From Mycobacterium triplex (GTDB lineage Bacteria; Actinomycetota; Actinomycetes; Mycobacteriales; Mycobacteriaceae), in assembly GCF_000689255.1 (NCBI RefSeq), contig NZ_HG964447.1, forward strand, positions 186,001 to 250,000: 64,000 nucleotides of DNA. The letters are read 5' to 3'. Below, in pieces: positions 62,001 to 64,000 of this stretch. Position 1 is the first letter of the stretch, and each line of letters begins with the position of its first letter. The notes beneath the pieces are model-generated. The model saw only the letters and a list, made by a program, of their open reading frames with translations. It searched no databases and had not been told where the DNA came from. A program made the position numbers and the translations under genes.

Positions 62001-63494
62001 ATGACGGCTTCACCGGTCGCCGCAACAACTGTCCATTTCAATCCCGAGGCCAGGCTTTTCATCGACGGCCGGCTGCGGGATTCGTCGACCGGCAAGACCG
62101 TCGACAACATCAATCCGGCTAACGAGGAAGTGCTGGGGCTCGCCACCGACGCCAGCGCCGAAGACATGGAAGAGGCCATCGCCGCTGCCCGGCGCGCCTT
62201 CGACACCACCGACTGGTCGACCAACCACGAGTTCCGTCAACGCTGCCTGATGCAGTTGCACGACGCGCTACAGGAGGAAGCCGAAGATATCCGCGCCGAG
62301 CTGATCGCGGAGGTCGGCGCGACGGTGGGGATGACCCACATTGCGCAGCTGGGATGGCCGCTGGCCGACGCCATCCGGTGGCCGGCGCAGTACATCTCGG
62401 AGTTCACCTGGGAGCGGATGCTCGACCAGGACGCCAAGATGGGTGTGCCGTACAACCGCGTCGTGGTCAAGGAGCCGATGGGCGTCGTTGGCGCCATCAC
62501 GCCGTGGAACTTTCCGTTCGAGATCATCAGCAACAAGGTGGGCCAGATCCTGGCCACCGGGAACACGATGGTGCTCAAGCCGGCCATCGAGACACCCTGG
62601 ACTGCCCTGCGGTGGGGTCGGATCATCGCCGAGAAGACCGACATCCCGGCCGGCGTGGTCAACATCGTTCCGGCGTCGGACAACGACATCGCCCAGGTGC
62701 TGGCCACCGACCCGCGGATCGACATGGTCTCCTTCACCGGATCGACGGCGGTCGGCAAACTCATCCAGCGGCTCTCGGCCGACACCATGAAACGCAACAT
62801 GCTCGAGCTCGGCGGCAAATCGGCGTACCTCGTGCTCGACGACGCCGACATGGCCACGGCGCTGCCCGGCTGTATCGGCGCCCTGATGCACTCGGGGCAG
62901 GGGTGCGCGCTGGCCACCCGGATGCTGGTGCCGCGCTCGCATTACGACCAGGCCGTCGAGGTCGCCTCCGCGACATTCGGCTCACTGGCCGTCGGTGACC
63001 CCGCGGACCCGAATACCTTCTGCGGACCGCTGATCTCGGCCAAGCAACAGGCCCGGGTGCTGAACTACATCGAGATTGCCAAGCGTGACGGAGGCCGCGT
63101 CACCACCGGCGGCGGGGTCCCCGACGGCCTGGACCGCGGATACTTCGTGGCACCGACCGTCGTTGCCGACGTCGCCCCGGACCACACGATCTTCCAGGAG
63201 GAAGTGTTCGGGCCGGTGCTGTCCATCACGCCGTACGACGGTGGTGACGACGGAGCCGTCGAGCTGGCTAACAACTCCAGCTACGGCCTGGCCGGCGGCA
63301 TCATGGGCTCCAACGAGCGCGCCATGGCCGTCGCCCGCCGCATCCGCACCGGCTCGCTGATGATCAACAGCGGCATGTACTACGGCGCCGACGCCCCCTT
63401 CGGGGGCTACAAGATGAGCGGTATCGGCAGGCAGAACGGCATCGAGGGCTTCGAACAGCATCTGCAGACCAAGACGATCGGATACCCCCTATGA
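62001..63494 (+). CDS. Aldehyde dehydrogenase
   Basis: A 497-residue NAD(P)-dependent aldehyde dehydrogenase. Conserved blocks: ITPWNFPFEIISNKVGQILATGNTMVLKPA, FTGSTAVGKLI, the catalytic Glu in LELGGKSA and catalytic Cys in SGQGCALATR, and EEVFGPVLSI. It starts at ATG 62001 after GAGAGGGAGC. It probably oxidises an aldehyde from side-chain or ring cleavage to the acid used by the following CoA transferase, with which it overlaps by 4 bases. Confidence 0.93.
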   Translation: MTASPVAATTVHFNPEARLFIDGRLRDSSTGKTVDNINPANEEVLGLATDASAEDMEEAIAAARRAFDTTDWSTNHEFRQRCLMQLHDALQEEAEDIRAELIAEVGATVGMTHIAQLGWPLADAIRWPAQYISEFTWERMLDQDAKMGVPYNRVVVKEPMGVVGAITPWNFPFEIISNKVGQILATGNTMVLKPAIETPWTALRWGRIIAEKTDIPAGVVNIVPASDNDIAQVLATDPRIDMVSFTGSTAVGKLIQRLSADTMKRNMLELGGKSAYLVLDDADMATALPGCIGALMHSGQGCALATRMLVPRSHYDQAVEVASATFGSLAVGDPADPNTFCGPLISAKQQARVLNYIEIAKRDGGRVTTGGGVPDGLDRGYFVAPTVVADVAPDHTIFQEEVFGPVLSITPYDGGDDGAVELANNSSYGLAGGIMGSNERAMAVARRIRTGSLMINSGMYYGADAPFGGYKMSGIGRQNGIEGFEQHLQTKTIGYPL

Positions 63495-64000
63495 GCGACA
63501 TCCTCAGCGGAATACGCGTCGTTGAGCTGGCGGCGTGGACGTTCGTTCCGGCCGCCGGCGCCGTGCTCGCCGACTGGGGCGCCGACGTCATCAAGATCGA
63601 ACACCCCGAGACCGGCGACCCGCAGCGCGGCCTGATCAGCTCCGGGGTCGTCACCGGTGCAGGGGGAGTGAACCACTTCATCGAGCAGCCCAACCGCGGC
63701 AAGCGCAGCATTGGGCTGGACACCTCCACCCCGGAGGGGCTCGAGCTGCTGATGAAGCTGCTTGAAACCGCCGACGTCTTCGTCACGAATCTGCTGCCGG
63801 ATTCGCGTCAGCGGATGGGGATCGACGTCGACCAGGTGCGGGCGCGCAACCCCAAGATCATCTATGCCCGCGGCCACGGCTACGGCACCCGTGGGGACCT
63901 CGCCTCGCAGGGCGGCTTCGACCTGGCGGCCTACTGGGCGCGCGGCGGCATCGGCGATGCCTATTCGGCCGGTGACGGCTCCTACCCGCCCATTCAGCGG
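63491..64000 (+). CDS. CaiB/BaiF CoA transferase (cut by window end)
   Basis: The N-terminal 170 residues of a class III CoA transferase: LSGIRVVELAAWTFVPAAGAVLADWGADVIKIEHPETGDPQRG, NRGKRSIGLD, LLPDSRQRMGIDVDQVRARNPKIIYARGHGYG and GGFDLAAYWARGG, where the catalytic Asp is expected. The family is about 400 residues, so more than half lies beyond 64000. It overlaps the aldehyde dehydrogenase by ATGA. The pseudogene at 38955-39843 is a decayed paralogue and shows where Trp-Gly (DWGAD) was mutated to a stop. Confidence 0.9.
   Translation, partial: MSDILSGIRVVELAAWTFVPAAGAVLADWGADVIKIEHPETGDPQRGLISSGVVTGAGGVNHFIEQPNRGKRSIGLDTSTPEGLELLMKLLETADVFVTNLLPDSRQRMGIDVDQVRARNPKIIYARGHGYGTRGDLASQGGFDLAAYWARGGIGDAYSAGDGSYPPIQR

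Overview
The window is high-GC actinobacterial DNA, almost certainly a Mycobacterium chromosome. Evidence: a complete mce operon (yrbEA, yrbEB, mceA-F and two Mce-associated genes), an LpqH-type lipoprotein, a mycofactocin-type SDR, an LLM (F420-type) oxidoreductase, and dense acyl-CoA dehydrogenase / P450 / Rieske lipid-catabolic genes. I cannot fix the species. The left third is accessory and mobile; the right two thirds is a lipid import and degradation island.

1-13.2 kb: an SF1 helicase-like ATPase, then a compact Tn7-like transposition module in one direction (tniQ, tnsA endonuclease, tnsB DD35E transposase, tnsC AAA ATPase) and a second, different tniQ facing it. Between tnsC and the second tniQ sits an IS21-family element whose istA is shattered by frameshifts and split by an IS110-family element. 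The upstream non-coding end of the IS110 carries short matches to both target flanks and both element ends, in the order expected of a bridge RNA.

13.2-22.3 kb: a small XRE regulator with three copies of the palindrome CTACTAGTAGGG (one ahead of itself, one ahead of a small hypothetical gene, one on the promoter side of the second tniQ). Then come a duplicated two-gene hypothetical module flanking an orphan AAA ATPase and a tRNA-Lys-like gene, a RES-type toxin remnant beside its intact antitoxin, and decayed catabolic genes (SDR, mmsA, BKACE, D-aminoacylase fragments).

22.3-38 kb: a secreted CAP protein, an LpqH-like lipoprotein, an IS3 element, a TetR regulator, a 1.35 kb partly AT-rich non-coding stretch, then the mce operon, whose genes mostly overlap by 4 bp.

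38-64 kb: a catabolic island. It has a TesB thioesterase, GntR and TetR regulators, an LLM oxidoreductase, a Rieske oxygenase, a P450, five SDRs, two enoyl-CoA hydratases, five acyl-CoA dehydrogenases (two of them as catalytic plus degenerate partner pairs, as in steroid-type alpha2beta2 enzymes), an OB-fold/thiolase-like pair, an aldehyde dehydrogenase and a CoA transferase cut by the window end. A fadD is frameshifted and an older CoA transferase paralogue is a pseudogene. A 16-bp motif (consensus AACTATTTAGCTRRTT) lies in four promoter gaps of the island, including that of the local GntR gene, and more weakly upstream of the mce operon. This suggests one regulator links import and degradation of an unidentified, probably cyclic, lipid.
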